Of a stretch of DNA of 64,000 nt, positions 32,570 through 40,797 are shown piece after piece; the stretch's first letter is position 1; each line of letters opens with the position of its first letter. This stretch comes from an uncultured Candidatus Saccharibacteria bacterium (GTDB lineage: Bacteria > Patescibacteriota > Saccharimonadia > Saccharimonadales > Saccharimonadaceae). A program made the translations under genes and the position numbers. The stretch lies in contig CAMYAY010000001.1 of assembly GCA_947253945.1 (NCBI GenBank), positions 62,001 to 126,000 on the forward strand, written 5' to 3'. The notes under the pieces are model-generated. The model was not told where the DNA came from and did no database searches. It saw only the letters and a program-made list of their open reading frames with translations.

Positions 32570-33451
32570 ATGATATATAAAATGCCTACCAAGGCAATTA
32601 TCACTGATGCAGGTTATGCAAGCCGTTTCTTGCCAATCACCAAGACTATCCCGAAGGGTATGTTACCTATTTGGGATAAGCCAGTAATACAGCTGGCAGT
32701 TGAGGAGTGTGCCCAAGCAGGAATTGTTGATATCATCATTGTGACTACCCCAGAGGGTAAGCCGATTTATGAAGACTATTTCAACAACGGTGCGACGCGT
32801 ATTCGTAAGCAACTGCGCAGTCAGGGTAAGATCGACCGCTTTGAGAAGGTTAATCATGTGCTAAACTTCCCGAAGATTAGCATCATCGAGCAAGACCAAG
32901 CTTTGCCATACGGCAACGGTTCACCGTTAGTAACCGCCTACAAGCGAGATTTCATCTTCCCAGATGAAGCATTTGTGGTGCTTTATAGCGATGATGTGGT
33001 GTTTGGCTCATCCGATGTTGCTACTTTGTTGGAGGCTTACGCGAAGCACTCTGATGCAGCGGGCGTGATTATGACGCAGGAAATTGATGAAAACCAAGTT
33101 GACAAGTATGGTATTGTTAAGCTAAAGAACGGCAATCTACTTGACAACATTGTTGAAAAGCCAGAGATTGGCAAGGCACCATCGACTTTAGCGTCTTATG
33201 GCCGCTATCTACTAACGCCAGAGATATTTGAGTACCTCAAGCCAAATGCTATCGGTAAAGACCGCGAACTCTGGACAGTAGATGCTATCACGAAGCTAGC
33301 AATGCAGAAGCCAGTGTATGTTGAGCGAACCGAGGGTCGCTGGCGTACTACGGGCGATCCGGAGAATTATTGCCGAGCAACGCTAAGCTACGTACATGAC
33401 CATGACGAAGCTTGCTATGACCGCTTGCGTGACTATATAATTAAACGATAA
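32570..33451 (+). CDS. galU: GalU-like UTP--glucose-1-phosphate uridylyltransferase, variant
   Basis: A 293-residue nucleotidyltransferase. It aligns with GalU throughout: RFLPITKTIPKGMLPIWDKPVIQ, VEECAQAGIVDIIIVTTPEGKP, ALPYGNGSPLV, AFVVLYSDDVVFG and VDKYGIVKLKNGNLLDNIVEKPE. The nucleotide-binding loop normally reads A-A-G-x-G-T-R-F, but here it is TDAGYASRF, losing the second Gly and Thr. It should make UDP-glucose (or a related NDP-sugar) for the GT4 enzymes and surface glycans. Which nucleotide it uses is uncertain because of the loop change. It stands alone between its promoter and a terminator. Confidence 0.85.
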   Translation: MIYKMPTKAIITDAGYASRFLPITKTIPKGMLPIWDKPVIQLAVEECAQAGIVDIIIVTTPEGKPIYEDYFNNGATRIRKQLRSQGKIDRFEKVNHVLNFPKISIIEQDQALPYGNGSPLVTAYKRDFIFPDEAFVVLYSDDVVFGSSDVATLLEAYAKHSDAAGVIMTQEIDENQVDKYGIVKLKNGNLLDNIVEKPEIGKAPSTLASYGRYLLTPEIFEYLKPNAIGKDRELWTVDAITKLAMQKPVYVERTEGRWRTTGDPENYCRATLSYVHDHDEACYDRLRDYIIKR

Positions 33452-33455
33452 TCCC

Positions 33456-33481
33456 AAAGGCCCAGCTATGCTGGGTCTTTT
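33456..33481 (+). terminator. Intrinsic terminator after the galU-like gene
   Basis: Stem AAAGGCCCAGC / GCTGGGTCTTT with one G-U pair, loop TAT, and T-run. Confidence 0.82.
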
Positions 33482-33503
33482 ATTTGACTATTTATTATGT
33501 TTA

Positions 33504-33512
33504 TGCTATATT
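33504..33512 (+). promoter_or_regulatory. Extended -10 promoter for the 33520 gene (leaderless)
   Basis: TGC-TATATT with the hexamer at 33507-33512. Seven bases separate it from the ATG at 33520. The earlier in-frame start at 33484 lies upstream of it. Confidence 0.6.
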
Positions 33513-33519
33513 TAGCTTA

Positions 33520-33810
33520 ATGGACGTATTTCAGATATTGGTTGTTATATTGGCGATTGCGCTAGCCGTGTTTTTGGCGCTAGGAATTGCCCTTGCAATC
33601 ATTCTGATTCGCATCTCGCGTAAGATTAAACACGTGGTCAGCAATGTTGAAGACATTAGTAATAATCTTTGCGAGAGTTCGCGCAATGTCAGGACCATCA
33701 CTGCGTCGGTTAGCCAGTTGGTGTCGCCAGCAGTGGTTATGAAGGTGATAGTTAAATATATTAGGTATTATTTGAATAAAAGGAGGAATAATCATGTCGA
33801 ATCAGAATAA
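33520..33810 (+). CDS. Small DUF948-like membrane protein
   Basis: A 96-residue protein. An N-terminal transmembrane helix (VFQILVVILAIALAVFLALG) is followed by a helical segment with regularly spaced Asn/Ser/Val (KHVVSNVEDISNNLCESSRN) and a second mildly hydrophobic region. This resembles DUF948-type proteins often encoded beside YtxH proteins. The start at 33520 is set by the leaderless promoter. Its stop lies 17 nt inside the next (YtxH-like) gene, so the pair is coupled. It is probably an envelope-associated protein; role unknown. Confidence 0.6.
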   Translation: MDVFQILVVILAIALAVFLALGIALAIILIRISRKIKHVVSNVEDISNNLCESSRNVRTITASVSQLVSPAVVMKVIVKYIRYYLNKRRNNHVESE

Positions 33811-34117
33811 TAAATCAGGTGCCGGTAAGTTTGCGTTAGGCGCTTTGCTCGGTGTTGCTGCTGGTGCCATTGTTGGTTTACTAACTGCCCCGAAATCGGG
33901 CAAAGAGACGCGTGCTGATTTAGCAAATAAGGCTAATGAGTTAAAGGATGCAGCTGCCAAGAAAGCAACTGACGTTAAGCAGGCAGCACAAGATGGCTTT
34001 GATGCCACGGCTGATATTGCGACTAAGCACGCTGGCAATATTTCTGATTTCGCTAAAGACGAAGCTCAAGAATTAAAAGACGACATCGCAAATCTCCGCA
34101 AAAACACCCAAAAATAA
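33794..34117 (+). CDS. YtxH-like protein
   Basis: A 107-residue protein. The N-terminus has a glycine-rich hydrophobic segment (GKFALGALLGVAAGAIVGLL) followed by TAPKSGKETRADLANKANEL, the YtxH signature. The rest is a long Ala/Lys/Asp helix. YtxH proteins are small membrane-associated proteins linked to general stress in Firmicutes, with no defined biochemistry. It has a strong site (AAAAGGAGGAATAATC) inside the upstream gene. The dnaE promoter begins 9 nt after its stop. Confidence 0.8.
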   Translation: MSNQNNKSGAGKFALGALLGVAAGAIVGLLTAPKSGKETRADLANKANELKDAAAKKATDVKQAAQDGFDATADIATKHAGNISDFAKDEAQELKDDIANLRKNTQK

Positions 34118-34125
34118 AGCTTATG

Positions 34126-34134
34126 TGCTATAAT
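34126..34134 (+). promoter_or_regulatory. Extended -10 promoter for dnaE (leaderless)
   Basis: TGC-TATAAT with the hexamer at 34129-34134. Seven bases separate it from ATG 34142. The upstream in-frame ATG at 34133 lies inside the hexamer and cannot be the start from this promoter. Confidence 0.7.
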
Positions 34135-34141
34135 GGGCATA

Positions 34142-37100
34142 ATGAGTGAGGGGAAGTACGAATTTAAGCCCAGTGATTTCGTACATTTACACAATCATAC
34201 CACCTACAGTGTGCTTGACGGCATGACGCAGTTGGATGATTTGATTAGTAAGTGTAAGGAATTTGGCATGGATGCAGCGGCGATTACCGACCACGGTACG
34301 TTGTCGGGTGTACTGACTTACTACAAGAAGGCGAACGCTGCTGGGCTCAAGCCGATTTTAGGTATCGAAACTTATGTGGCGGCACGCCGCATGCAAGACC
34401 ACGACCCCGCTAAAGACAAGCAACGCTTCCATCTGACGGTGCTAGCGATGAATGACGAAGGTTTTAAGAACCTGATGCGCCTTTCTTCGACGGCTAATCT
34501 GGAGGGGATGTACTATAAGCCGCGTGTTGACCATGAGCTATTAGAGAAATTGAATGCCGGCCTGATTGTTTTGTCGGGTTGTGCTTCGGGCGAAGTTGGT
34601 GTAGCGCTTAAGACGGGCGATTACGAGCATGCTGTTGAGATCGCAAAATGGTATAAGAGTGTGTTTGGTGATCGTTACTATCTAGAGCTACAAGACCACG
34701 GCCATCCGCGGAGTCATACGCATTGGAAGGTGCAGGAGACGATAAACAATGGTCTAATGAAGATGTCGAAGGAATTAGACATCCCGCTAGTGGTGACATG
34801 TGATGGTCACTATTTGTCGCACGAATATCAGAAAGCGCACGAAATATTACTATGTGTGGGCACAGGGTCGTTTTTGAGTGATAAAAATCGCATGTCGCTA
34901 GAGGACTTTGAGCTTCACCTAACTGACCCGCGTGACATTATTGACCACTGGAAGGATGATTGCCCAGAAGCAATATTAAATACCAAGCGAATCGCTGACC
35001 GTTGCAACGTGGAGATAAAACTTGGCCAGATTTTGATTCCAAAGTTCCCGTCTTTGCCAGAGGGTGAGACAGAGCACTCGTATTTTCACAAGTTGGTTTA
35101 TCATGGTTTGCTGGTGCGATATAACGGCATGAAGCCGGAAGAGGCTGAGAAATATGCCATCGAAGATATCAAGCCGATGTTGTCGGATGAAGTGCGTGAG
35201 CGGGCTGAGATGGAGCTTGGTGTGATTGGTTCGATGGGTTATGAAGGCTACTTCTTGATTGTGCAGGACTTTATCAACTGGGGTAAAAGCCAAGGTTATG
35301 TGTTTGGGCCGGGGCGTGGTTCAGCAGCTGGGTCGATTGTTTCTTACGCGATTAACATTACTGACCTTGACCCGTTAAAGTATGACCTGCTGTTTGAGCG
35401 TTTCTTGAACCCAGAACGTATTTCCATGCCGGATATCGATGTCGATATGCAGGATACTTGTCGCGATGCTGTGATTCAGTATTGTGCTGACAAATATGGC
35501 CATGACCATGTTTGTAATATTGTGACATTTGGTACGATGGCGTCGCGCGCCGCGGTGCGTGATGTAGCGCGGGTGCTAGAAGTGCCTTACGCTGAGGCAG
35601 ACCGTTTATCAAAGTTGGTGCCGAGCGGGCCGCAATCATCGCATCATGCCACTTTAAAGGATTTAATTGCCAGCGACCCAGATTTGAAGCATGAGTATGA
35701 CACTAATCCGACGGCGAAGCGGGTGTATGACTATTCGATTCAGCTAGAAGGTACGATTCGTAGTCATGGCGTACATGCTTGCGGTACGGTGATTGCGCCG
35801 GAGCCATTAATCAATATTATCCCGCTTGAGATTGCCCAGAAAGGTGTTATTACGACACAGTTCCCAGCCCCAGAGGTAGAGGAAATGGGCTTGTTAAAAA
35901 TGGACTTTTTGGGTCTATCCAACTTGACGATTATTGACAATTGCCGCCGTATCATCCGCAAGGTATATGGTGATAACCTAGACTTAATTCACTTGCCACT
36001 GGATGACCCAGAGGCGTATAAATTGTTGCAGCGGGGTGATACTACTGGGGTGTTTCAGCTTGAATCAGCCGGCATGAAGCGTTACTTAAAGGACTTAAAG
36101 CCAACGCAATTTGAAGACATTATTGCTATGGTGGCGTTGTACCGCCCGGGCCCGATGCAGTTTATTGATACTTTTATTAAGCGTAAGCACGGCGAGGAGC
36201 CAATTACCTACCCGCATCCGTCGATGGAACCACAGCTCAAGGAGACTTATGGTGTGTTGGTCTATCAGGAGCAGTTCATGCTGATTTCAAAGGCGTGTTG
36301 TGGCTTTACTGGTGGTCAGGCTGATACCTTGCGTAAGGCTGTGGCAAAAAAGAAGATTAAGCTGCTCGAGAAGATGAAGCCGGCTTTTATTGATGGCGCT
36401 ATTGAACACGTGGGGGCGAAGCGTGAAGTTATGGAACATTTTTGGACGCAGCTGGAAGACTTCGCTTCGTACTGCTTTAATAAATCACACGCTGCTTGTT
36501 ACGCGTTGATTGCTTATTGGACGGCGTACCTTAAGGCGCATTACCCCGATGCCTACATGGCGGCGTTGATGTCGAGCGATTCGGGCGATACTGATCGCCT
36601 GACGATTGAAATTACAGAGTGTAAGAAGCTGGGCTTGCAGGTAGTGTGTCCAGATATCAATGAATCGTTTAATGAATTTGCTGTAGTGCCAGGCACGAAC
36701 AAGATTCGTTTTGGACTTGCTGCTATTAAAGGTGTTGGTAGTACCGCAATTGAAGATATTCTAATACAGCGCAAGAAGGGTAAATTTACCTCAATTGAAG
36801 ATTTCGCCAAGCGCGTTAATAGCCGAGTTTGCAACCGCAAGGTTTATGAATCGCTTATTAAGGCTGGCGCGTTTGACTGCTTTATTACGGAGCCACGAAA
36901 GAACGGTTTTACGGGCGACCGGTCGGATTTATTGTTCAACGTAGATACCATTATTGCGTTTTCGCAAAAATACCAGAAGGATGCCGCTTCGGGCCAGGCC
37001 AACTTGTTTGATATGTTTGACACTGGTGGCGGTGACGGGAATGATGGCGCGCAACTGCATCTAGACTTGGCGCCTTCGCCAACCAAAGTGACAAATAAGG

Positions 37101-37957
37101 AGCAGCTGGGCTGGGAGCGTGAGCTATTGGGGCTGTATTTGTCGGCGCACCCGCTTGACCGCTATGATACGTTCTTCAAAGAGCAGATGAATCCGATTGC
37201 TAGTATTACCTCAGACCATGATGGTGCCATGGTGACGATTGGCGGTCTTGCGGTGCGTAATCGGACGATTGTGACAAAGAAGGGTAGTAAGATGGCGTTT
37301 ATTGGTATTGAGGATAAGACAAAGGATATCGAAGTTGTGTTGTTCTCGCGGGTTTATGAAAGTTTGCCACAAGACCTTGACCCAGCAGCAGTATTAAAGA
37401 TTTTTGGTCGCGTGAGTGGTAAAGACCGCGATGGAAACCGCCAACCCGACCCGTCAATTGTGGCTGAACGCGTTGAAGTCATTACAGATGATATCTTAAA
37501 TAGTTATTTGCCGACCGGTGTTGCGAAGGGGCCGATAGATATGTCAACGGCGCAGCATAAAAAGTATGGTGGAAAGAATAGTGGTAGTGGCGGTAATAGT
37601 AGTAATAGCGGTGGAGGCTACAGCGGTGGCTCTGGTGGCTATAATTCCTATGGCTCCAACCGCGCAGCGTCGGTTAGTGCTAAGCCGAGTCAGCCAGTCA
37701 ACCTGAATCAGTATAAACTGGTTGATGGCGCGCAGTCGCGCAAACTGTATGTCTTAGTAAAGAATCCAGCGGATGGCACGGCTTTGACGGCGCTTCGACA
37801 AATATTAGCAAAGTATACAGGTAACGACCAAGCGATTTTGGTAATTGGGCAGGATAAAAAGTCGGCAATTCGGATGCCGTTTGGTATTAAGATTTGCGAC
37901 CAGTTGACTGATGCGGCAACACAACTACTAGGTGCTGAATGTGTGGCAGTGCGATAA
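34142..37957 (+). CDS. dnaE: DNA polymerase III alpha subunit
   Basis: 1271 residues from ATG 34142. The PHP domain (~10-270) keeps metal-site residues: H15-L-H17-N-H19, ITDHGT, GIETYV and TCDGHYL. An intrinsic 3'-5' exonuclease is therefore plausible, though not shown. The polymerase active site includes P430-DIDVD with D431 and D433, preceded by GPGRGSAAGS. Finger, helix-hairpin-helix (SIEDFAKRVNSRV) and OB-fold (VTIGGLAVRNRTIVTKKGSKM) regions follow. A Gly/Ser linker at ~1142-1177 joins a C-terminal domain (KLYVLVKNPADG) like the tau-binding region. It is the replicative polymerase. Its stop abuts that of the convergent SpoU gene with no terminator between. Confidence 0.97.
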   Translation: MSEGKYEFKPSDFVHLHNHTTYSVLDGMTQLDDLISKCKEFGMDAAAITDHGTLSGVLTYYKKANAAGLKPILGIETYVAARRMQDHDPAKDKQRFHLTVLAMNDEGFKNLMRLSSTANLEGMYYKPRVDHELLEKLNAGLIVLSGCASGEVGVALKTGDYEHAVEIAKWYKSVFGDRYYLELQDHGHPRSHTHWKVQETINNGLMKMSKELDIPLVVTCDGHYLSHEYQKAHEILLCVGTGSFLSDKNRMSLEDFELHLTDPRDIIDHWKDDCPEAILNTKRIADRCNVEIKLGQILIPKFPSLPEGETEHSYFHKLVYHGLLVRYNGMKPEEAEKYAIEDIKPMLSDEVRERAEMELGVIGSMGYEGYFLIVQDFINWGKSQGYVFGPGRGSAAGSIVSYAINITDLDPLKYDLLFERFLNPERISMPDIDVDMQDTCRDAVIQYCADKYGHDHVCNIVTFGTMASRAAVRDVARVLEVPYAEADRLSKLVPSGPQSSHHATLKDLIASDPDLKHEYDTNPTAKRVYDYSIQLEGTIRSHGVHACGTVIAPEPLINIIPLEIAQKGVITTQFPAPEVEEMGLLKMDFLGLSNLTIIDNCRRIIRKVYGDNLDLIHLPLDDPEAYKLLQRGDTTGVFQLESAGMKRYLKDLKPTQFEDIIAMVALYRPGPMQFIDTFIKRKHGEEPITYPHPSMEPQLKETYGVLVYQEQFMLISKACCGFTGGQADTLRKAVAKKKIKLLEKMKPAFIDGAIEHVGAKREVMEHFWTQLEDFASYCFNKSHAACYALIAYWTAYLKAHYPDAYMAALMSSDSGDTDRLTIEITECKKLGLQVVCPDINESFNEFAVVPGTNKIRFGLAAIKGVGSTAIEDILIQRKKGKFTSIEDFAKRVNSRVCNRKVYESLIKAGAFDCFITEPRKNGFTGDRSDLLFNVDTIIAFSQKYQKDAASGQANLFDMFDTGGGDGNDGAQLHLDLAPSPTKVTNKEQLGWERELLGLYLSAHPLDRYDTFFKEQMNPIASITSDHDGAMVTIGGLAVRNRTIVTKKGSKMAFIGIEDKTKDIEVVLFSRVYESLPQDLDPAAVLKIFGRVSGKDRDGNRQPDPSIVAERVEVITDDILNSYLPTGVAKGPIDMSTAQHKKYGGKNSGSGGNSSNSGGGYSGGSGGYNSYGSNRAASVSAKPSQPVNLNQYKLVDGAQSRKLYVLVKNPADGTALTALRQILAKYTGNDQAILVIGQDKKSAIRMPFGIKICDQLTDAATQLLGAECVAVR

Positions 37958-38491
37958 TTACAGGCAGGTTAGGCTATAGAGGGCAATGCCAGTGGCGACG
38001 CTGACGTTATAGCTTTCTTTTTGTCCAAACATCGGTAGCTCTAGTACTACTGGGCACTTCGCTAGTAATTCTGGAGCGATGCCATGGACTTCTTCGCCTA
38101 GCAGTAGGGCGGTTTTAGCTGGTGCTTGATAGTCAGCTAAGTTAACGGCGCGTTCGGCTTGTTCGAGAGCTGTGATAGTGTAACCATCAGATTTTAATTT
38201 AGCTAATAATGCGTTGATGTCGGGCGCAGCAGTAAATGGTACCGTTGTTTCGGCACCCAGCGCGCTGCGATGCAGTTCGTGCTGTAATTTAAGCTTTATA
38301 TGGGGCAGAATAGGCTGCCCGCTACCGTCTGATGCGGTAGTTAAGTTGGGTGTATATCCTGTAGCGTAGACTCTATTGACGCCGAGGCAGTCGGCAGTGC
38401 GCAAAATAGCCCCCACATTATAGACGGCGCGGATGTTATGCATGATGACGATAATGTCGCGTTGCGGGCGATTAAATTCTCTACTACGCAT
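37958..38491 (-). CDS. SpoU/TrmH-family RNA 2'-O-methyltransferase
   Basis: 177 residues from ATG 38491. The GTG at 38515 is rejected because a -10 (TATACT) lies between it and this ATG. The SPOUT knot motifs are all present: motif 1 NIRAVYNVGAILRTADCLGV, motif 2 ALLLGEEVHGI, and motif 3 ELPMFGQKESYNVSVATGIAL. It methylates a ribose 2'-OH on tRNA or rRNA using S-adenosylmethionine. There is no extra N-terminal RNA-binding domain, so it is the short TrmH/TrmL-like type. The target nucleotide cannot be told from sequence. Confidence 0.92.
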   Translation of the reverse strand: MRSREFNRPQRDIIVIMHNIRAVYNVGAILRTADCLGVNRVYATGYTPNLTTASDGSGQPILPHIKLKLQHELHRSALGAETTVPFTAAPDINALLAKLKSDGYTITALEQAERAVNLADYQAPAKTALLLGEEVHGIAPELLAKCPVVLELPMFGQKESYNVSVATGIALYSLTCL

Positions 38492-38498
38492 TGTTTTT

Positions 38499-38504
38499 AG
38501 TATA
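38499..38504 (-). promoter_or_regulatory. -10 promoter element for the SpoU gene (leaderless)
   Basis: Minus strand TATACT at 38504-38499. Seven bases separate it from the ATG at 38491. Confidence 0.6.
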
Positions 38505-38554
38505 TAGAGTTGCACTGAACTTGTCCACGGTGTATGGCGAAACTATTTTGCTTG

Positions 38555-38563
38555 TGCTAAAAT
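38555..38563 (+). promoter_or_regulatory. Extended -10 promoter for the pilB-like gene (leaderless)
   Basis: TGC-TAAAAT with the hexamer at 38558-38563. Six bases separate it from the ATG at 38570. Confidence 0.68.
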
Positions 38564-38569
38564 AAAAGT

Positions 38570-40273
38570 ATGTTTGATGATGGCAGAGATATTCAAGAGC
38601 GTGCCGACCGTTATCGTGAAGCCGATGAACGTAACACTGCTCGTCGTGCGGAGATTCTAGGAGTTGCTTATGTTGACATGCGTGGCACTGAAGATACTAT
38701 TCCGCTTGTGTTTGATGTCATGTCAATTCCTGATATGTACCGCTATCGCACGATACCGTTACAGAAGGGTAGCTATACTAAGCCGCATATTTATGCTATC
38801 ACTTTGTCGACACCGGAATCTTACCTGCGCAAATTAAATGCTGATGCTACTAAGGCATCAGAAGCGCTCGAATATCGCATGATTTCGAATTCGGCGTTTG
38901 ATAAAATCATGGCGCGTTACGACCCACCAAAAGAAGTCACCTATCACAACGTAGAGATTTCCTCTGCTGGCGATAGTGAGACCTTGAAAAAGGTTAGTGA
39001 TGAACTAGATAAGGTGCGCCCGGATGACATCTTGAATTATCTGATTTTGCAGGCGGATATGTTGGGCGCTTCGGATATCCACATTGAGAATGAGCGTAAG
39101 GGCGTGCGGATTCGCTTCCGTATTGATGGCGCATTGCATCCAATTGCGCATCTGACGCACGATAAATACCGTATTCTATTTGCATCAATTGCCTCTGCCG
39201 CCAACCTTTCTCGCGCTGCAGTGACGGCGCAATCGGGGCATATTGTGCGCGAGATTGGTGATCTTCGTCGGGCATTTAATCTTGTTGGTGGCACTGGTGG
39301 CGTAGAGGTCGTAAAGAATGACGATGAAGACGGTGGCCACACACTGAACATGCGTATTGAGACGGTGCCGACTAGTTATGGCCAAGACGCCGTGATTCGT
39401 TTGTTTAACTTCCGTACGGATATGCTTAGTATGGATGTGTTGGGCTTGAGTGATTCTGAAATGAAGGAGTTAAAGGAAGTTGTTTCTCACCCACATGGTA
39501 TGGTAATGGTGGTTGGTCCAACTGGCTCAGGTAAGTCTACGACTTTGTATAGTATTTTGAATGCTTTAAATCAGCCAACGCGTAAGCTATTAACACTTGA
39601 GGACCCAGTCGAATTTGATGTCCCAGGCGTGACGCAGGTGCCAGTTGATACGACGCATGGTCAAAGCTTTGTGGATAACGTTCGCACGGTGCTTCGTCTT
39701 GACCCAGATATCGTGATGATTGGCGAAATTCGCGACGTTGATACGGCGCGTACGGCAATTCAGGCTGCTATTACTGGCCACTTGTTGCTCGCTACTTTCC
39801 ATGCTCAAGACGCTGCTGCAGCCTTTGCGCGTATTATCGATATGATTGGTGTAAACCCAGTGTTTACTACCTCAATTCGCTTGGTAATTGGTCAGCGCTT
39901 GGTGCGCAAACTCGATCCGAATACACGAATTGAGTATGAACCAGATAATGCCACTAAAGAATGGATTCGTCGTGAGTTGGCTGATTTGCCGGCTAGTGCC
40001 GATGAAAAGCCTGATTTAGACCACATTAAGCTATGGAAGCCAGGCCGGAGCGAGGAAAATCCATTTGGTTATCGCGGGCGGGCTGTTTTGATGGAGCAGC
40101 TGATGGTGACGGATGACATTATGCATTTGATTAGTGGCGACCCGCGGAGTATTAGCGCCAATGCAATTGCTGCTTCAGCTAAGCGTTCTGGTATGGTGAC
40201 GATGCTGCAAAAGGGTCTACTAAAGGCGCTGAAGGGCGAGACTACGATTGAAGAAATTAACCGCGTACTTTGA
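38570..40273 (+). CDS. pilB: GspE/PilB-type secretion ATPase (type IV pilus assembly)
   Basis: A 567-residue ATPase. The N-terminal domain (~1-140) is poorly conserved. Then come ILQADMLGASDIHIENERKG and the PAS-like region, Walker A GPTGSGKST (316-324), the Asp box TLEDPVEFDVPGVTQVPVD, Walker B DPDIVMIGEIRDVDTA, and the His box TGHLLLATFHAQDAA. The tetracysteine zinc module of PilB/GspE (after VRKL) is missing; KLDPNTRIEYEPDN stands there instead. It should drive pilus fibre assembly at the inner membrane. No other pilus genes are in view, and rplS follows on its own promoter. TGA is its stop. Confidence 0.9.
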   Translation: MFDDGRDIQERADRYREADERNTARRAEILGVAYVDMRGTEDTIPLVFDVMSIPDMYRYRTIPLQKGSYTKPHIYAITLSTPESYLRKLNADATKASEALEYRMISNSAFDKIMARYDPPKEVTYHNVEISSAGDSETLKKVSDELDKVRPDDILNYLILQADMLGASDIHIENERKGVRIRFRIDGALHPIAHLTHDKYRILFASIASAANLSRAAVTAQSGHIVREIGDLRRAFNLVGGTGGVEVVKNDDEDGGHTLNMRIETVPTSYGQDAVIRLFNFRTDMLSMDVLGLSDSEMKELKEVVSHPHGMVMVVGPTGSGKSTTLYSILNALNQPTRKLLTLEDPVEFDVPGVTQVPVDTTHGQSFVDNVRTVLRLDPDIVMIGEIRDVDTARTAIQAAITGHLLLATFHAQDAAAAFARIIDMIGVNPVFTTSIRLVIGQRLVRKLDPNTRIEYEPDNATKEWIRRELADLPASADEKPDLDHIKLWKPGRSEENPFGYRGRAVLMEQLMVTDDIMHLISGDPRSISANAIAASAKRSGMVTMLQKGLLKALKGETTIEEINRVL

Positions 40274-40275
40274 TC

Positions 40276-40304
40276 TTGATTGAAACAGCGTAATGTGTTA
40301 ATAT
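40276..40304 (+). promoter_or_regulatory. Sigma-70 promoter for rplS
   Basis: TTGATT (40276-40281), a 17-bp spacer containing TGT just before TAATAT (40299-40304), then a ~30-nt leader with TAGGAG. It begins 2 nt after the upstream stop. Confidence 0.65.
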
Positions 40305-40341
40305 AGGTAAGAGTTAAAGTCTAAATTATTTTAGGAGTATT

Positions 40342-40797
40342 ATGAGTGAATTAATTAAAGAGATTGCAGACGCTCAGAAAAAGAGTAAAGTTGTTGACGT
40401 CCGCAGTGGTGACACAGTACGTGTTTACCAGAAAATTCAAGAAGGTAATAAGACCCGTATTCAGATGTTTGAGGGTGTAGTAATCCGCACTGATCGCAAG
40501 GGCTCGTTTACTAGCCGTATTACTGTCCGCAAGATTGCTTCAGGTGTTGGCGTTGAAAAGTCATATCTATTGCATTCACCTCTAGTAGAGAAGGTTGAAG
40601 TTGTTAAGCGCGGTAAGGTGCGTCGCAATTACCTAACCTTCTTGCGCGATCGCTTTGGCAAGTCTGCTCGCTTGGTTAGTAAGAAGTTTGATAAGTCAAT
40701 CAACGACCTCGGTGAGGCTCAAGCTGAAGCTGATGCTGAGATGAAAGCTGAAATCAAGGCCGAAGAAGCAGCTGAGCATAAGACCGTTGAAAAATAG
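40342..40797 (+). CDS. rplS: 50S ribosomal protein L19
   Basis: 151 residues against the usual ~115. The L19 core (1-~112) is clear: VVDVRSGDTVRVYQKIQEGN, FEGVVIRTDRKGSFTSRITV, GVGVEKSYLLHSPLVEKVEV and RGKVRRNYLTFLRDR. The extra C-terminal ~35 residues are Ala/Glu/Lys-rich (AEADAEMKAEIKAEEAAEHK). L19 sits at the subunit interface. rnhB is downstream as in many genomes (rplS-rnhB), here overlapping by 11 bases. Confidence 0.95.
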   Translation: MSELIKEIADAQKKSKVVDVRSGDTVRVYQKIQEGNKTRIQMFEGVVIRTDRKGSFTSRITVRKIASGVGVEKSYLLHSPLVEKVEVVKRGKVRRNYLTFLRDRFGKSARLVSKKFDKSINDLGEAQAEADAEMKAEIKAEEAAEHKTVEK

